Below are positions 7,672-15,767 of a DNA stretch of 64,000 nt, in pieces. A program made the translations under genes and the position numbers. Numbering within the stretch: the first letter of the stretch is position 1; each line of letters starts with the position of its first letter. The DNA is taken from positions 38,920 to 102,919 of the forward strand of contig CAIVKH010000325.1 in NCBI GenBank assembly GCA_903906425.1. The letters run 5' to 3'. Under the pieces are notes generated by a model that saw nothing but the letters and a program-made list of their open reading frames with translations, had not been told where the DNA came from and did no database searches. This DNA is from an uncultured bacterium (GTDB taxonomy: Bacteria; Verrucomicrobiota; Kiritimatiellia; CAIVKH01).

Positions 7672-9216
7672 TCAATAAACGACCCAAAGTCCTGTATCTT
7701 CGTCAAAGTGAACCCTGTATGTGCGAACCTGAAAGTTTCCGATGGCCGCACCACCCCCGATGGTCATTTCTCTCATGGCATCTGTTGTTCCCTGCTGATT
7801 AGCATTCAGCCTAGTTGCGGCATTCATTGCGTCCTGCTTCGTCTTGTATGCGCCGTAAAACCCACCATAGCGTTGTTTGAGGTATGTCGCCCGGTCTTGT
7901 GTCGCCTGTTGCTCCTGTCTCAATTGTTCCTTACCTCTGTTGATTGAAACTGCACGTTCTCGCTCCATTTCGGCGGCATTCGCAAGATCGGTGTCGCTAT
8001 CTACCGGCACGGCAAGAAAGGCGTACATACTTTTGCAACTGTCATCAATTGCTACTGCAACTTTGCCGTCATGTCGCTGCATTTCCTTCATTTGCAATAT
8101 GGTTTTGTCACCTATTTTCAAGAAACTGCTTTGTCTGCGTATAGCTGTAGGATAGGCATCCTCCAGAAGCAGACGGTTAAGCCGTTGCAATTCGTCTCCA
8201 GACGGATTGCTTGTCAACAATTGGAGGGTTTCATTCCTAAGCCTGATGTTTCCAAATCGTGTAGAATCATAAATGGTCTTAGTCTGAATGATATTTGCAA
8301 TATCTTCCAAAAGTGCAATTTCACGATTTATCGGTGTGTTAAGACGCTTCACTTCGTCGTTCGCTGACGGTATCTTTATACCATACGTCTGTCCTAACCT
8401 CTTATCATATAACCACCATGTATTACCCTCTTTTCTTACTATATTTGGATACACTTTGCTTTCGACATATGGAATTAACTTGCGATCAACTACGCATCGT
8501 CCGTCATTGGATAGGTGTTCATAGAGAAATGCGGACAAGGGATTGGTCTTCATGGCAAGTTGATTTACAAAAGAGTTTATGTCCGAGACGTTGTTAAAGC
8601 TGAATAACATCCCTGATCCGGTTTTGTCATTGATGGGGTTGCAAAACGATGCCGTTTGTTCCCATTTCCAATCCCAGTCGCCGTCTTGACCACAGGCTGC
8701 TGCAAACCACTTGATCATGTCTTCGTTCACGAGTTGTTGTCCCATGCTATAACGAACGGCAACAATTGTGTGCTTCTGATTAAAGTAGGTAATAAAATAA
8801 TTAGTGTTCTGAGTTTCAGCCCATCGAAATTTGTCATAAGATAACAAATCAGCCCGAGATGAACGTACCGACATGAACGGATCACCGAATATACGCTTAG
8901 GATAACCTTCCCCTTTGCCCAGATAATCGGCAATAAAAGTGCCATTCGTGCCCGATGATGAATCAATTGGATTCCTGCCAGAGTAATTGCGGGTAGTGCC
9001 TGCCGCAAGACGCCTTGTCACATTCGCTTTTATTGCCATCCATTGTGCGCTGTTGGGCTGGACCTTTATCACGGATGACTCGATTGGCGTGTCTTGTGTT
9101 TTGGGGGATATCGCAGTTTGCGGTGGAGGAGAAGTGACTTCCTGCGGAGCCGCCTTCACTTCTTCACAAAATGGCCACAAACTGAATATGATTATTGACC
9201 ACAGGATTTTATTCAT
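7672..9216 (-). CDS. Exported protein of unknown function, 514 aa
   Basis: The N-terminus MNKILWSIIIFSLWPFCEEVKA is a signal peptide or anchor, followed by a Pro/Thr-rich linker to about residue 55. The mature part is mixed alpha/beta with no family I recognise. Features include several Trp-rich segments (DGDWDWKWEQTASF, NTWWLYDKRLGQTYG), a long helical region near 290-340, and a Gln/Glu/Arg-rich coiled-coil-like helix near 425-455 (EQLRQEQQATQD). The protein ends with a strand DTGLWVVY. Base composition is clearly lower in GC than the chromosome. It forms a pair with the membrane zinc-ribbon gene and is the largest cargo gene of the element. Confidence 0.65.
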   Translation of the reverse strand: MNKILWSIIIFSLWPFCEEVKAAPQEVTSPPPQTAISPKTQDTPIESSVIKVQPNSAQWMAIKANVTRRLAAGTTRNYSGRNPIDSSSGTNGTFIADYLGKGEGYPKRIFGDPFMSVRSSRADLLSYDKFRWAETQNTNYFITYFNQKHTIVAVRYSMGQQLVNEDMIKWFAAACGQDGDWDWKWEQTASFCNPINDKTGSGMLFSFNNVSDINSFVNQLAMKTNPLSAFLYEHLSNDGRCVVDRKLIPYVESKVYPNIVRKEGNTWWLYDKRLGQTYGIKIPSANDEVKRLNTPINREIALLEDIANIIQTKTIYDSTRFGNIRLRNETLQLLTSNPSGDELQRLNRLLLEDAYPTAIRRQSSFLKIGDKTILQMKEMQRHDGKVAVAIDDSCKSMYAFLAVPVDSDTDLANAAEMERERAVSINRGKEQLRQEQQATQDRATYLKQRYGGFYGAYKTKQDAMNAATRLNANQQGTTDAMREMTIGGGAAIGNFQVRTYRVHFDEDTGLWVVY

Positions 9217-9265
9217 CTTGCTTTGCTCTCATTTGAATTAGCGATGTGTAATGAGACTCTCATCA

Positions 9266-9349
9266 TCATGTCGCTTTCATGCCGACAACTTTTTCGTCTG
9301 CCGCAATATGGTTGTGGCAGTACGGGCACTCAAATTTGATGTCGGCCAT
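9266..9349 (-). pseudogene. Truncated zinc-ribbon ORF, 27 aa
   Basis: Below the ORF-track cutoff. It reads MADIKFECPYCHNHIAADEK and stops at two adjacent TGA codons after GMKAT. It resembles the first ribbon of the 12184 protein (MDIEFNCPRCKERIVSDE...GREAN) but ends where the second CxxC should begin. It is probably a decayed member of that family, just upstream of the exported-protein gene. Confidence 0.6.
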
Positions 9350-9884
9350 GTTTCACCTCTGCTCGTTCAGCGGTCAGATTCATGTTTACCATTTGACCCC
9401 CCGCCTGCCGATTTGATTTTTTGCGCTTGCTGCGACGTTGATGAACCGACGCAAGGGACAAACGCATTCTCTGGCACAGGTATGCCCATGTCATGCCCCC
9501 GAAGTGAAAACCGTTTTCCGCCTCAAGGGATGCCTTGCGACTAGTGCGACGAGCTTTTGTTTTTAACGGGACTCCCGAAACGAAAAATCCCACTCACGGA
9601 TCAAGGGATGCCTTTTGCTTTTGACGAATTTTGGATTTCGCAGCGGAAGGGTTCCCACGGCCCTGAATGAAGTGGCCCAAGAATTATTGTTTCAGCAGTG
9701 GCAAAGTCAGGCGTTCAGGATGTCCCAATCCTCGCTCGTCCTGCGTCGGAGGATGAGGTGTTCGATGGGGCAGCTAAACAATTTGTCGCCATTGAGATTC
9801 ACGGCGTCGTGGCGGATCGGCCCAAAATCTTGCGACGGACGCAGTCGGATGTAATCTTACTGGTAAGAATAACAGGAGAATACC
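9350..9884. other. Non-coding or decayed stretch of the element
   Basis: No convincing gene. ORFs in both directions are short and overlap each other. Only a dispersed repeat copy (about 9488-9546) is recognisable. The last 15 nt contain the AGGAG that serves the AbrB gene. Confidence 0.5.
9488..9546 (+). repeat. Element-internal dispersed repeat, copy B
   Basis: Shares AAGTGAAAACCGTTTTCC (9501-9518) and similar flanks with 1876-1932. The two copies lie about 7.6 kb apart inside the element. Confidence 0.65.
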
Positions 9885-10199
9885 GTGGAAGCATTGGCAA
9901 CAACACGCATGTCCTCAAAGGGGCAGGTCGTAATACCGGAGGACATCCGCAACCGAATGGGACTGCGGACAGGCAACCAGTTCGTCGTGGTGGGCAGGAA
10001 AGATGTGGTGATTTTGAAAAGCATCCAGCCGCCCTCGATGGATGAATTTGACAGCCTGATTCAGGAAACCCGGAGGCAGGCTCGTCGGGCTGGTATGAAG
10101 CCGACGGCGATTTCAAAAGCGATTCATTGTGCTCGGACGAATTCAGACGATGGCAAAAGTTGTTCGCAGTCGACTGCGGAACGGAAGCAGAAGTCGTAA
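9885..10199 (+). CDS. AbrB/SpoVT-like (VapB-type) antitoxin, orphan
   Basis: GTG start at 9885 chosen because AGGAG lies 6 nt upstream. Residues about 8-45 are a swapped-hairpin AbrB domain (MSSKGQVVIPEDIRNRMGL...NQFVVVGRKDVVILK), followed by the family's toxin-binding helix (MDEFDSLIQETRRQARRAGMKP). Such proteins normally pair with a PIN-domain VapC encoded just downstream, but none is present. HigBA follows instead. The last 25 residues (Cys/Ser/Lys-rich) look unlike the family and may come from a frameshift or deletion that also removed the toxin gene. It may still bind DNA as a small regulator. Confidence 0.8.
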   Translation: MEALATTRMSSKGQVVIPEDIRNRMGLRTGNQFVVVGRKDVVILKSIQPPSMDEFDSLIQETRRQARRAGMKPTAISKAIHCARTNSDDGKSCSQSTAERKQKS

Positions 10200-10223
10200 A
10201 TGTTGTTTGATGTAAAAGAAAAA

Positions 10224-10238
10224 TTCCCAAAATGGGAA
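10224..10238 (+). promoter_or_regulatory. Putative HigA operator, perfect inverted repeat
   Basis: TTCCCA-AAA-TGGGAA lies 20 nt before the higB ATG. TTCCCA could act as a weak -35 with TATATT at 10247-10252 (17-nt spacing), which would put the transcript start almost at the ATG. HigBA operons usually repress themselves at such sites, so the position fits. Confidence 0.5.
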
Positions 10239-10258
10239 CATCGGGGTATATTGACGTA

Positions 10259-10552
10259 ATGAGAGTGATTGCCCGTTCAACGCTGCGAAAGTTCTGGGAG
10301 CGACATCCAGATGCGGAGCAGCCTTTGCGTGCATGGCATTCAGAAGCGGAAAAAGCTGAATGGCGGATTCCGGGGGACATCGAGCGGGATTATCCATCGG
10401 CCAGCATCGTGGGCGGAAATCGTGTTGTGTTCAACGTCTGCGGGAACAAGTACCGGCTTGTGGTGAAGGTGCTGTATGCGTTCGGTGTGGCGTATATCCG
10501 TTTCATTGGCAAACACGGCGATTATGACAGGATAGATGTGGAGACGATCTGA
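10259..10552 (+). CDS. higB: HigB-type mRNA interferase toxin
   Basis: A 97-aa protein of the RelE superfamily. The start was moved from the track's 10232 to ATG 10259 (MRVIARSTLRKFWERHPDAE), the usual N-terminus of the family. Family features are the WERHPDAE..L..W segment, a long middle helix region (EKAEWRIPGDIERDYPSASIV), GGNRVVFNVCGNKYRLVVKVLY and the terminal IRFIGKHGDYDRID. It cleaves mRNA on the ribosome when free of antitoxin. TGATG overlap with the next gene gives toxin-first order, typical of higBA. Confidence 0.93.
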   Translation: MRVIARSTLRKFWERHPDAEQPLRAWHSEAEKAEWRIPGDIERDYPSASIVGGNRVVFNVCGNKYRLVVKVLYAFGVAYIRFIGKHGDYDRIDVETI

Positions 10553-10905
10553 TGAAAATTCAACCGATCAAGAGCGAACGGGATCACGAACTGGCGTTGA
10601 AGGAAATTGACCGTCTGTCGGACTCAAAACCGAATACGGCAAACGGCGATTTACTGGAATTGTGGGTGCTATTGGTGGAAGCCTACGAAGCCAAACATCA
10701 CGCCATTCCGCCGCCCGATCCGATTGAGGCGATTAAATTCCGCATGGAACAGATGGGGCTATCCAACACGGATCTTGCTGAATATCTGGGCGGCAAGAAT
10801 CGAGTATCCGAAGTCATGGGCCGCAAACGAAGCCTGTCGGTGAACATGATGAGGCGGTTGCACAAGGAATTGCATATTCCGGCAGATTCGCTGTTGGCGG
10901 TCTGA
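10552..10905 (+). CDS. higA: HigA-type antitoxin, XRE family
   Basis: A 117-aa protein. The N-terminal half (HELALKEIDRLSD...LLELWVLLVEAYEAKH) is the helical toxin-contact region of the COG5499 HigA family. The C-terminal half is a helix-turn-helix (LSNTDLAEYLGGKNRVSEVMGRKRSLS) for binding the operon operator. Its ATG shares one base with the higB stop, so translation is coupled. The pair lies close to attR, a common place for modules that stabilise integrated elements. Confidence 0.93.
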   Translation: MKIQPIKSERDHELALKEIDRLSDSKPNTANGDLLELWVLLVEAYEAKHHAIPPPDPIEAIKFRMEQMGLSNTDLAEYLGGKNRVSEVMGRKRSLSVNMMRRLHKELHIPADSLLAV

Positions 10906-10948
10906 TTGTGCGGCTTTGTTCAGAAAAACGTCCATGTTTTCAGTGTTC

Positions 10949-10973
10949 CGGTGGACATAAAGTGGACACTTTC
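10949..10973 (+). repeat. GTGGACA direct-repeat pair near attR
   Basis: GTGGACA at 10951 and 10962, the second followed by CTTT, matching the 1269-1296 arrangement. Both are preceded by CCG. Confidence 0.55.
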
Positions 10974-11086
10974 GACTCTTTTCCCGCTTTTCTCGCTTGT
11001 GTTGTTGATTTTAACGTCCGTCGCAACTGACTAAAAGGCATTGGATTCTGCGATAAATTGGCGATTCCAAACACTAGCCCGGTGCT

Positions 11087-11133
11087 CTTGACATGGAAGA
11101 GGTCACAGGTTCAAGTCCTGTATTGCCCACCAG
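11087..11133 (+). other. attR: second copy of the tRNA 3' half
   Basis: 47 nt matching 1155-1201 with one mismatch in the T loop. The upstream bases do not form a tRNA 5' half, so this is not a second tRNA gene. Confidence 0.93.
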
Positions 11134-11288
11134 CCCAATACTTCAATTTTCCTAAAGAATTCTGCTGTTTTTGGCGTGTCCGTCATTCGGGGCTTTTGCG
11201 CCAGTTTGGTTGGCAATAGGTTTTCGCCGCCAGCCACCTTCCCAACTGAAAATGGACTTTCGTTGAGCGGGGCGGGTTCCGGTTTTCG

Positions 11289-11597
11289 TCAAGCTGCGGC
11301 ACGGTGGACGTCCGAGTCAGCCGGGTGCAGTTCTTCGCCAATCCACTCTTTGCCATCCCATGAAAACCACCACTGCCCTTCGTTGAATTCAATACCTGCC
11401 AAGCGTGGATATTTCAGGACAACGTGATGCCACGGATGAGCATTGGCAGCGATGAAGGGTGCCTTGTTATGCGACACGAAAACACGGATGTCAGGAGAGC
11501 CGTCGCATCTGTATGAAACAAATACGGGCTGCTTCACTTTCTGTGCCAACAGATCATCGGACAGACTTGCCGTGATGATCTTCTGTTTCGGGTTCAT
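11289..11597 (-). CDS. Hypothetical protein, 102 aa
   Basis: MNPKQKIITASLSDDLLAQK, with a central beta-rich part containing VFVSYRCDG, HPWHHVVLKYPRLAGIEF and WWFSWDGKEWIGEEL. It is rich in Trp and His and has no signal peptide or membrane segment. It resembles small phage or island hypotheticals, but I cannot name a family. It lies just outside attR in AT-richer sequence, alone on its strand apart from the next small gene. Confidence 0.5.
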   Translation of the reverse strand: MNPKQKIITASLSDDLLAQKVKQPVFVSYRCDGSPDIRVFVSHNKAPFIAANAHPWHHVVLKYPRLAGIEFNEGQWWFSWDGKEWIGEELHPADSDVHRAAA

Positions 11598-11709
11598 GCC
11601 AGAAGTTTATCCAAAATATTCAACATAGCGAGCATGATAAAAGGCACAGACTGAAATTCATCACAGCTGCATTGCCGCAGCGATGAATTTGAAAACCATT
11701 GGGGGTGAA

Positions 11710-11946
11710 CTACGGCGAAAAAACATGCGGTTCGGGAATCACGTCCGCTTCGGCTGATGAGCGTCTTTGGCGCAGAACTTGCGTCATTTCAGGTAAGTCG
11801 GAGATGCGATAATCATTGCCGTCCAACTTGACCCATTCCCCATCCGTCACCATGACGGGTTTCTTGCCGTGCTCCGCCCAATATGCCTCAACGTAATCTT
11901 CAAGGATCGCTTCGGCGTTCACTTCACATGACGATGTTGTTCTCAT
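11710..11946 (-). CDS. Hypothetical protein, 78 aa
   Basis: MRTTSSCEVNAEAILEDYVE opens a small acidic protein with a helical start and a short strand pair (KKPVMVTDGEWVKLDGNDYRI). Antisense ORFs are absent here, which favours it. Family unknown. Its neighbours are also unrecognised small genes, so context gives no role. Confidence 0.45.
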   Translation of the reverse strand: MRTTSSCEVNAEAILEDYVEAYWAEHGKKPVMVTDGEWVKLDGNDYRISDLPEMTQVLRQRRSSAEADVIPEPHVFSP

Positions 11947-12183
11947 GGCTACATCCCATCCTGTCGGGTGAACATTAGCCCGTTTTTCAAGTCCGACAAT
12001 CGTGTTTCGTTCCCACAGGCAGGCGATGCGTCGGATCCTTCTAATTGATTAAATTCGGCGTTTGTTCGTCACTTGGTGTGATTTTGTGACGGGAAACCTT
12101 TGGTTCGAAAAAGACTCGTCAGCGATCAGTCTTGTGCCTGCTCAATTCATCAGGCATAATTCCGCGCAGAGGGAAGAACGATC

Positions 12184-12573
12184 ATGATGGACATTGAATT
12201 CAATTGCCCTAGGTGCAAAGAACGCATCGTTTCTGACGAAAGCATTATTGGCAGAGAAGCGAATTGCCCTCATTGCAATTCGGCCATATTCATCAAAGAC
12301 GTCTCCACGGTTTTGATGGCGGACAGAAAATTGTGCATCTCCTGCAAGGCCGATATCCCGAAGGACAGCATAAATTGTCCCACATGCGGAGTATCGCAGT
12401 CGGCCAAACAAAAGCCTGCGGAATCGGATCTGAAAAGATGCATGACCTGCGGTGCCCACATCGACAGCGATGCAGTCATTTGCCCCAAATGCAAAACACG
12501 TCAGTCGAAGAAAGCCACGCCAGACGCTTCGCACCCGCCTCCTCGCAGCCATGAGTCCAGCATGGGTTTTTGA
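12184..12573 (+). CDS. Multi-zinc-ribbon protein
   Basis: A 129-aa protein carrying three zinc ribbons in a row: CPRC...CPHC (about 8-33), CISC...CPTC (about 52-68) and CMTC...CPKC (about 83-99), then a Lys/Pro/Ser tail. GGGAAG precedes the tandem ATG ATG start. The first ribbon is the full-length relative of the 27-aa fragment at 9266-9349, linking this post-attR region to the element's gene pool. It is probably a nucleic-acid or protein adaptor. Function is otherwise unknown. Confidence 0.7.
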   Translation: MMDIEFNCPRCKERIVSDESIIGREANCPHCNSAIFIKDVSTVLMADRKLCISCKADIPKDSINCPTCGVSQSAKQKPAESDLKRCMTCGAHIDSDAVICPKCKTRQSKKATPDASHPPPRSHESSMGF

Positions 12574-12966
12574 GGTCATCTAGTTCAGGCATTTCTTTAC
12601 TGAATGACCTTGGCGGCAATGACGGGAGGTGCAACGCAGCCCCAAAACCGATTGGGTGCCCTGAGCGACTCAATATGAGTATTTCATCAGGGACATGCCC
12701 GTGAAACAAACTACCAGCCCCGCATTGATCTGATGAGGAGCTTGCTCTCAGAAAATTTCCAATGATTGGAAATTCACGCTGCGCAAAGTTCCAATCATTG
12801 GAAAGGATCGGACGGCGCAAGCGCTCATACGACGCAAACCAGATCCAGCATGGCGCAAAAGGCTTCTTTCGTCCAGGGACGTTCCTGACTAGATTCGGAC
12901 TTTGCGGGCGAAGAAGATGCCGGCAATTATGGTTTGTCCCGGAAATGAAAGAGTGAACACGATGCC
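12574..12966. other. Intergenic region
   Basis: Apart from paired-dyad copy 2 I see no gene, RNA or clear promoter. It marks the return from AT-rich accessory DNA to GC-rich chromosome. Confidence 0.5.
12757..12803 (-). repeat. Paired-dyad element, copy 2
   Basis: Dyads at 12757-12771 (G) and 12789-12803 (C), with the spacer ending GCGCAAAG. It is the first copy after the integrated element. Confidence 0.95.
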
Positions 12967-14223
12967 ATGAAGAGACTTTTCCTGCAACTCATCGCGCTTT
13001 GCTGCGCGGCCTGTGCGCGGGCTGGCGAACTTACCGACTGGCCGCGATGGCGCGGGCCGCATGACGATGGTTGTGCTCAGGCGGGTCTGTATCCGACTTC
13101 ATGGAGCGCGACATCGAACATCCTTTGGAAAACACCCCTTCCAGGCCGCGGCTGTTCGACTCCGATTGTGTGGAAGCAGCATATCTACGTGACCGCGCCC
13201 GTGGAGGGCAAAGACGCACTCCTCGCACTTGATGCGGACGGGATGATTTTATGGCAGGCAACGTTCGGCGCGGAAAACCCCGGCAAACATCGCAACGGAT
13301 CCGGCGCCAATCCATCACCGGTTACAGATGGCGACGGCGTCTTTGTCTATTTCAAGAGCGGCACGCTGGCCGCTGTGGAATTCGACGGCAAGGTTCGCTG
13401 GCAAACCAATCTGCAGGAACGCTGGGGGAAGGTCGTTCTTTACTGGGACATTGGTAACTCGCCGGCGCTTACCGAAAAAGACGTGGTCATCGCGGTGATG
13501 CATGGTGGCGATTCTTACCTCGTTGCCTTCAACCAGCACACCGGAGCGGTCCATTGGAAGGTCGCACGCAACTACAAGACGCCGCTCGAAGGCGATCATA
13601 GTTACACCACGCCGCTCGTCATCCGGCACAATGGCGCCGAGGCGCTGCTCGTCCTCGGCGGCGAGCACCTGACCATCCACGCCGCCGCGGACGGGAAAGT
13701 GCTGTGGTCCTGCGGCGACTTCAATCCCAAGGCCAAAAGCAACTGGCCGCCCGTCGCCTCGCCCGTGCTCGATGGTGACCTCGCGCTTGTGCCTTATGGC
13801 CGCGGCGGGTCTCTTCACGCGATCCGGCTTGCCGGCGAAGGCGACGTGACCGCGACGGGCCGCGCCTGGCAACGGGAGGTGCCCGCGTCGTTTTGCCCGA
13901 CGCCTGCCATCGCCGCAGGCCGCCTCTACAGCGTCAGCGACCGCGGTGAAATCATGTGCGTCGCAACCAGGACGGGACAGACGGAGTGGAGCGGCAGGCT
14001 GCCGGAAAACATGAACCATTATTATTCCTCGCCGCTGCTCGCCGATGGCAAACTCTACTGCGTCCGCGAAGACGGGGCCGTGTTCGTCGTGCGCGCCGGC
14101 GGCACGTTCGAGGTGCTCGCAGAAATTCCGCTTGGCGAGCGCATGATTGCCTCGCCGGTTCCGACCGCCAATCGCCTGCTGCTGCGAGGAGAAAAGAACC
14201 TTCTCTGTGTCGGCGCAAAGTGA
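12967..14223 (+). CDS. Exported PQQ-like beta-propeller protein
   Basis: A 418-aa protein with signal peptide MKRLFLQLIALCCAACARAG and then the PVC-typical opening DWPRWRGPHDDG. PQQ-like blades are visible as repeated GxxxW and LDAxxG patterns (LLALDADGMILWQ, VEFDGKVRWQ, AFNQHTGAVHWK, AAADGKVLWS, VATRTGQTEWSG). Such proteins are periplasmic scaffolds, and most are not shown to bind PQQ. A homologue with the same WPxxRGP opening lies at 49781-51016. The gene is monocistronic as far as I can see, 114 bp ahead of the MoxR operon. Confidence 0.85.
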   Translation: MKRLFLQLIALCCAACARAGELTDWPRWRGPHDDGCAQAGLYPTSWSATSNILWKTPLPGRGCSTPIVWKQHIYVTAPVEGKDALLALDADGMILWQATFGAENPGKHRNGSGANPSPVTDGDGVFVYFKSGTLAAVEFDGKVRWQTNLQERWGKVVLYWDIGNSPALTEKDVVIAVMHGGDSYLVAFNQHTGAVHWKVARNYKTPLEGDHSYTTPLVIRHNGAEALLVLGGEHLTIHAAADGKVLWSCGDFNPKAKSNWPPVASPVLDGDLALVPYGRGGSLHAIRLAGEGDVTATGRAWQREVPASFCPTPAIAAGRLYSVSDRGEIMCVATRTGQTEWSGRLPENMNHYYSSPLLADGKLYCVREDGAVFVVRAGGTFEVLAEIPLGERMIASPVPTANRLLLRGEKNLLCVGAK

Positions 14224-14339
14224 GCCTTCGCATTCGGGAAATCAGGGCAAGGCAAGTCTGCCGATTTTGAACGGTGGTAACTTTTGCTTGTCGCTTCTTT
14301 TGTTGCAGGTAGCCTCCACGGAAGAAGGCGGCGGTTTTG

Positions 14340-15758
14340 ATGAATGTTGGTTCACAAAAATTATGGCTGGCGCGTGCTCGTAGCGTGATGTGGCACATCA
14401 ACGCGGGCTGGTGGCTGCATTTTTTCCTGCTGCCGGCGCTCGTGATCGCCGCCGGTTGCTCGGCGCTGATCCTCATCGCCCGCAGCCACGGCTGGGCTTC
14501 GCGGCCCTTCGTCATCGCGGCCGCCGCCTTGATCTTTCTCGCCGCGCTGGCGGTGCGACGGGTTGCGCGTAGAAAATTCTTCCGGCTCGACGACGCTCTC
14601 GTCCGCATCGAATCGAACGCGCGGTTGAACAACCGCCTAACGTGTGCCCGCGCGGCCGTCGGCGAGTGGCCGGAATTTGACGCGAACGCTGGCGCGGGAC
14701 TGCGCTGGAATTTTCGCCGCATTCTGATTCCGCTCGCCGCCGCCGCAATTTGCCTCGCCGGTTCCGCGCTCGTTCCGATTCGTTCTGCCGCCGATGCCGC
14801 GTCGCACGAAATTCAGGAACCATCGGCGTGGACGCAAACGCAGCAGTGGATGGACTCGCTCAAGCAGGATGAAGTCGTCCAGCCGAAAGACCTCGACGCA
14901 ATCAAGGACCAGCTCGACGCGCTACGGCGGCAGCCGAAAGATCAGTGGTATGGCCACAACAGCCTCGAAGCCGGCGACCAGCTCCGCGACCAGACGCAGC
15001 AGGGTATTCAGGAACTCGACCGTAATCTTGAGCTCGCCGATTCCGCGCTGAGCCAGTTGATGCAGGCCGCCGAAGAACAGGCCGGCGCGCTTGGAAAAGA
15101 CGGCAAGGAGCAGAACGGCGCAAACGGAAAATCCGGCGACGGGAAAAATGGCGAAAGCAAAACCGGCAACGGCCTCGACAAGCAGACGCAGGAGGCGCTG
15201 CAGAAACAAATGGAGAAAGTGATCGCCGGACTGAAATCCGGATCGCTCAAGCTCGACCCGAAGACGATGCAGCAGCTTTCGAAAATTGATCCGTCGAAGC
15301 TGAAGATGATCGATCCGAAGCAGCTCAAGGAATGCAAGGCGAAGCTCTCGAAATGCAGCAGCGCGTGCAAAAATTGTACGCTTGGCAAGGGCGGCAAAGA
15401 CGCGCAATTCGCCGTCCTTGTCGAAGCGATGGCGCACGGAAATTCGACGTGTAACAAACCCGGCGCGGGCGGTCCCGGCGGCGGCGGCCCACCGGCGCAG
15501 CTCACATTCAGCAAGACCGAGGAAAAAGCGAAGCTCGATGGTCAGGAAGGCGTATCAAGTTCGAGCATGGCGGACGCCGCGATCGGCGATACCGTCGGCG
15601 TCATCAACTCCGCGCACAAAGTGGATCAATCCGAATTCAAAGGCTTGCAGTCTGGCGGCGCGGCGCAGGCCGGCGGCGCGGGCGAAGCCGTCTGGAAAAC
15701 CGAGGTCTTGCCAGAAGAGCAGGCCGCACTGGAGCGATATTTCAGCGAGAAGAAATGA
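14340..15758 (+). CDS. Membrane protein with long helical periplasmic domain, first gene of the MoxR operon
   Basis: Start set at ATG 14340, not the TTG before it. GGAAGAAGG lies upstream. Two transmembrane helices come first (about 25-45 and 55-75), and a third at about 128-150 (ILIPLAAAAICLAGSALV). Then a Gln-rich coiled-coil region (about 160-240), a Gly/Asn/Lys low-complexity linker (GKDGKEQNGANGKSGDGKNG) and a Cys cluster (CKAKLSKCSSACKNC). It resembles the large DUF4175-like membrane proteins that accompany MoxR/DUF58/VWA genes in PVC bacteria, but the match is by layout only. 9 nt separate it from moxR. Confidence 0.7.
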   Translation: MNVGSQKLWLARARSVMWHINAGWWLHFFLLPALVIAAGCSALILIARSHGWASRPFVIAAAALIFLAALAVRRVARRKFFRLDDALVRIESNARLNNRLTCARAAVGEWPEFDANAGAGLRWNFRRILIPLAAAAICLAGSALVPIRSAADAASHEIQEPSAWTQTQQWMDSLKQDEVVQPKDLDAIKDQLDALRRQPKDQWYGHNSLEAGDQLRDQTQQGIQELDRNLELADSALSQLMQAAEEQAGALGKDGKEQNGANGKSGDGKNGESKTGNGLDKQTQEALQKQMEKVIAGLKSGSLKLDPKTMQQLSKIDPSKLKMIDPKQLKECKAKLSKCSSACKNCTLGKGGKDAQFAVLVEAMAHGNSTCNKPGAGGPGGGGPPAQLTFSKTEEKAKLDGQEGVSSSSMADAAIGDTVGVINSAHKVDQSEFKGLQSGGAAQAGGAGEAVWKTEVLPEEQAALERYFSEKK

Positions 15759-15767
15759 CCGGAAACC

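Larger units (their letters stand above)
10906..11288. other. Right end of the element, no gene
   Basis: Holds the GTGGACA pair, a degenerate tRNA-like stretch (CTAGCCCGGTGCT) and attR. ORFs here are short shadows. Confidence 0.6.

Noticed and set aside
9698-10045. 115-aa plus-strand ORF before and over the AbrB gene
   Set aside because: It overlaps a gene with a clear AbrB domain and ribosome binding site, and its own sequence shows no family features.
11087-11133. Second tRNA-Val gene
   Set aside because: Only the 3' half matches. The preceding bases do not form an acceptor 5' strand or D arm.
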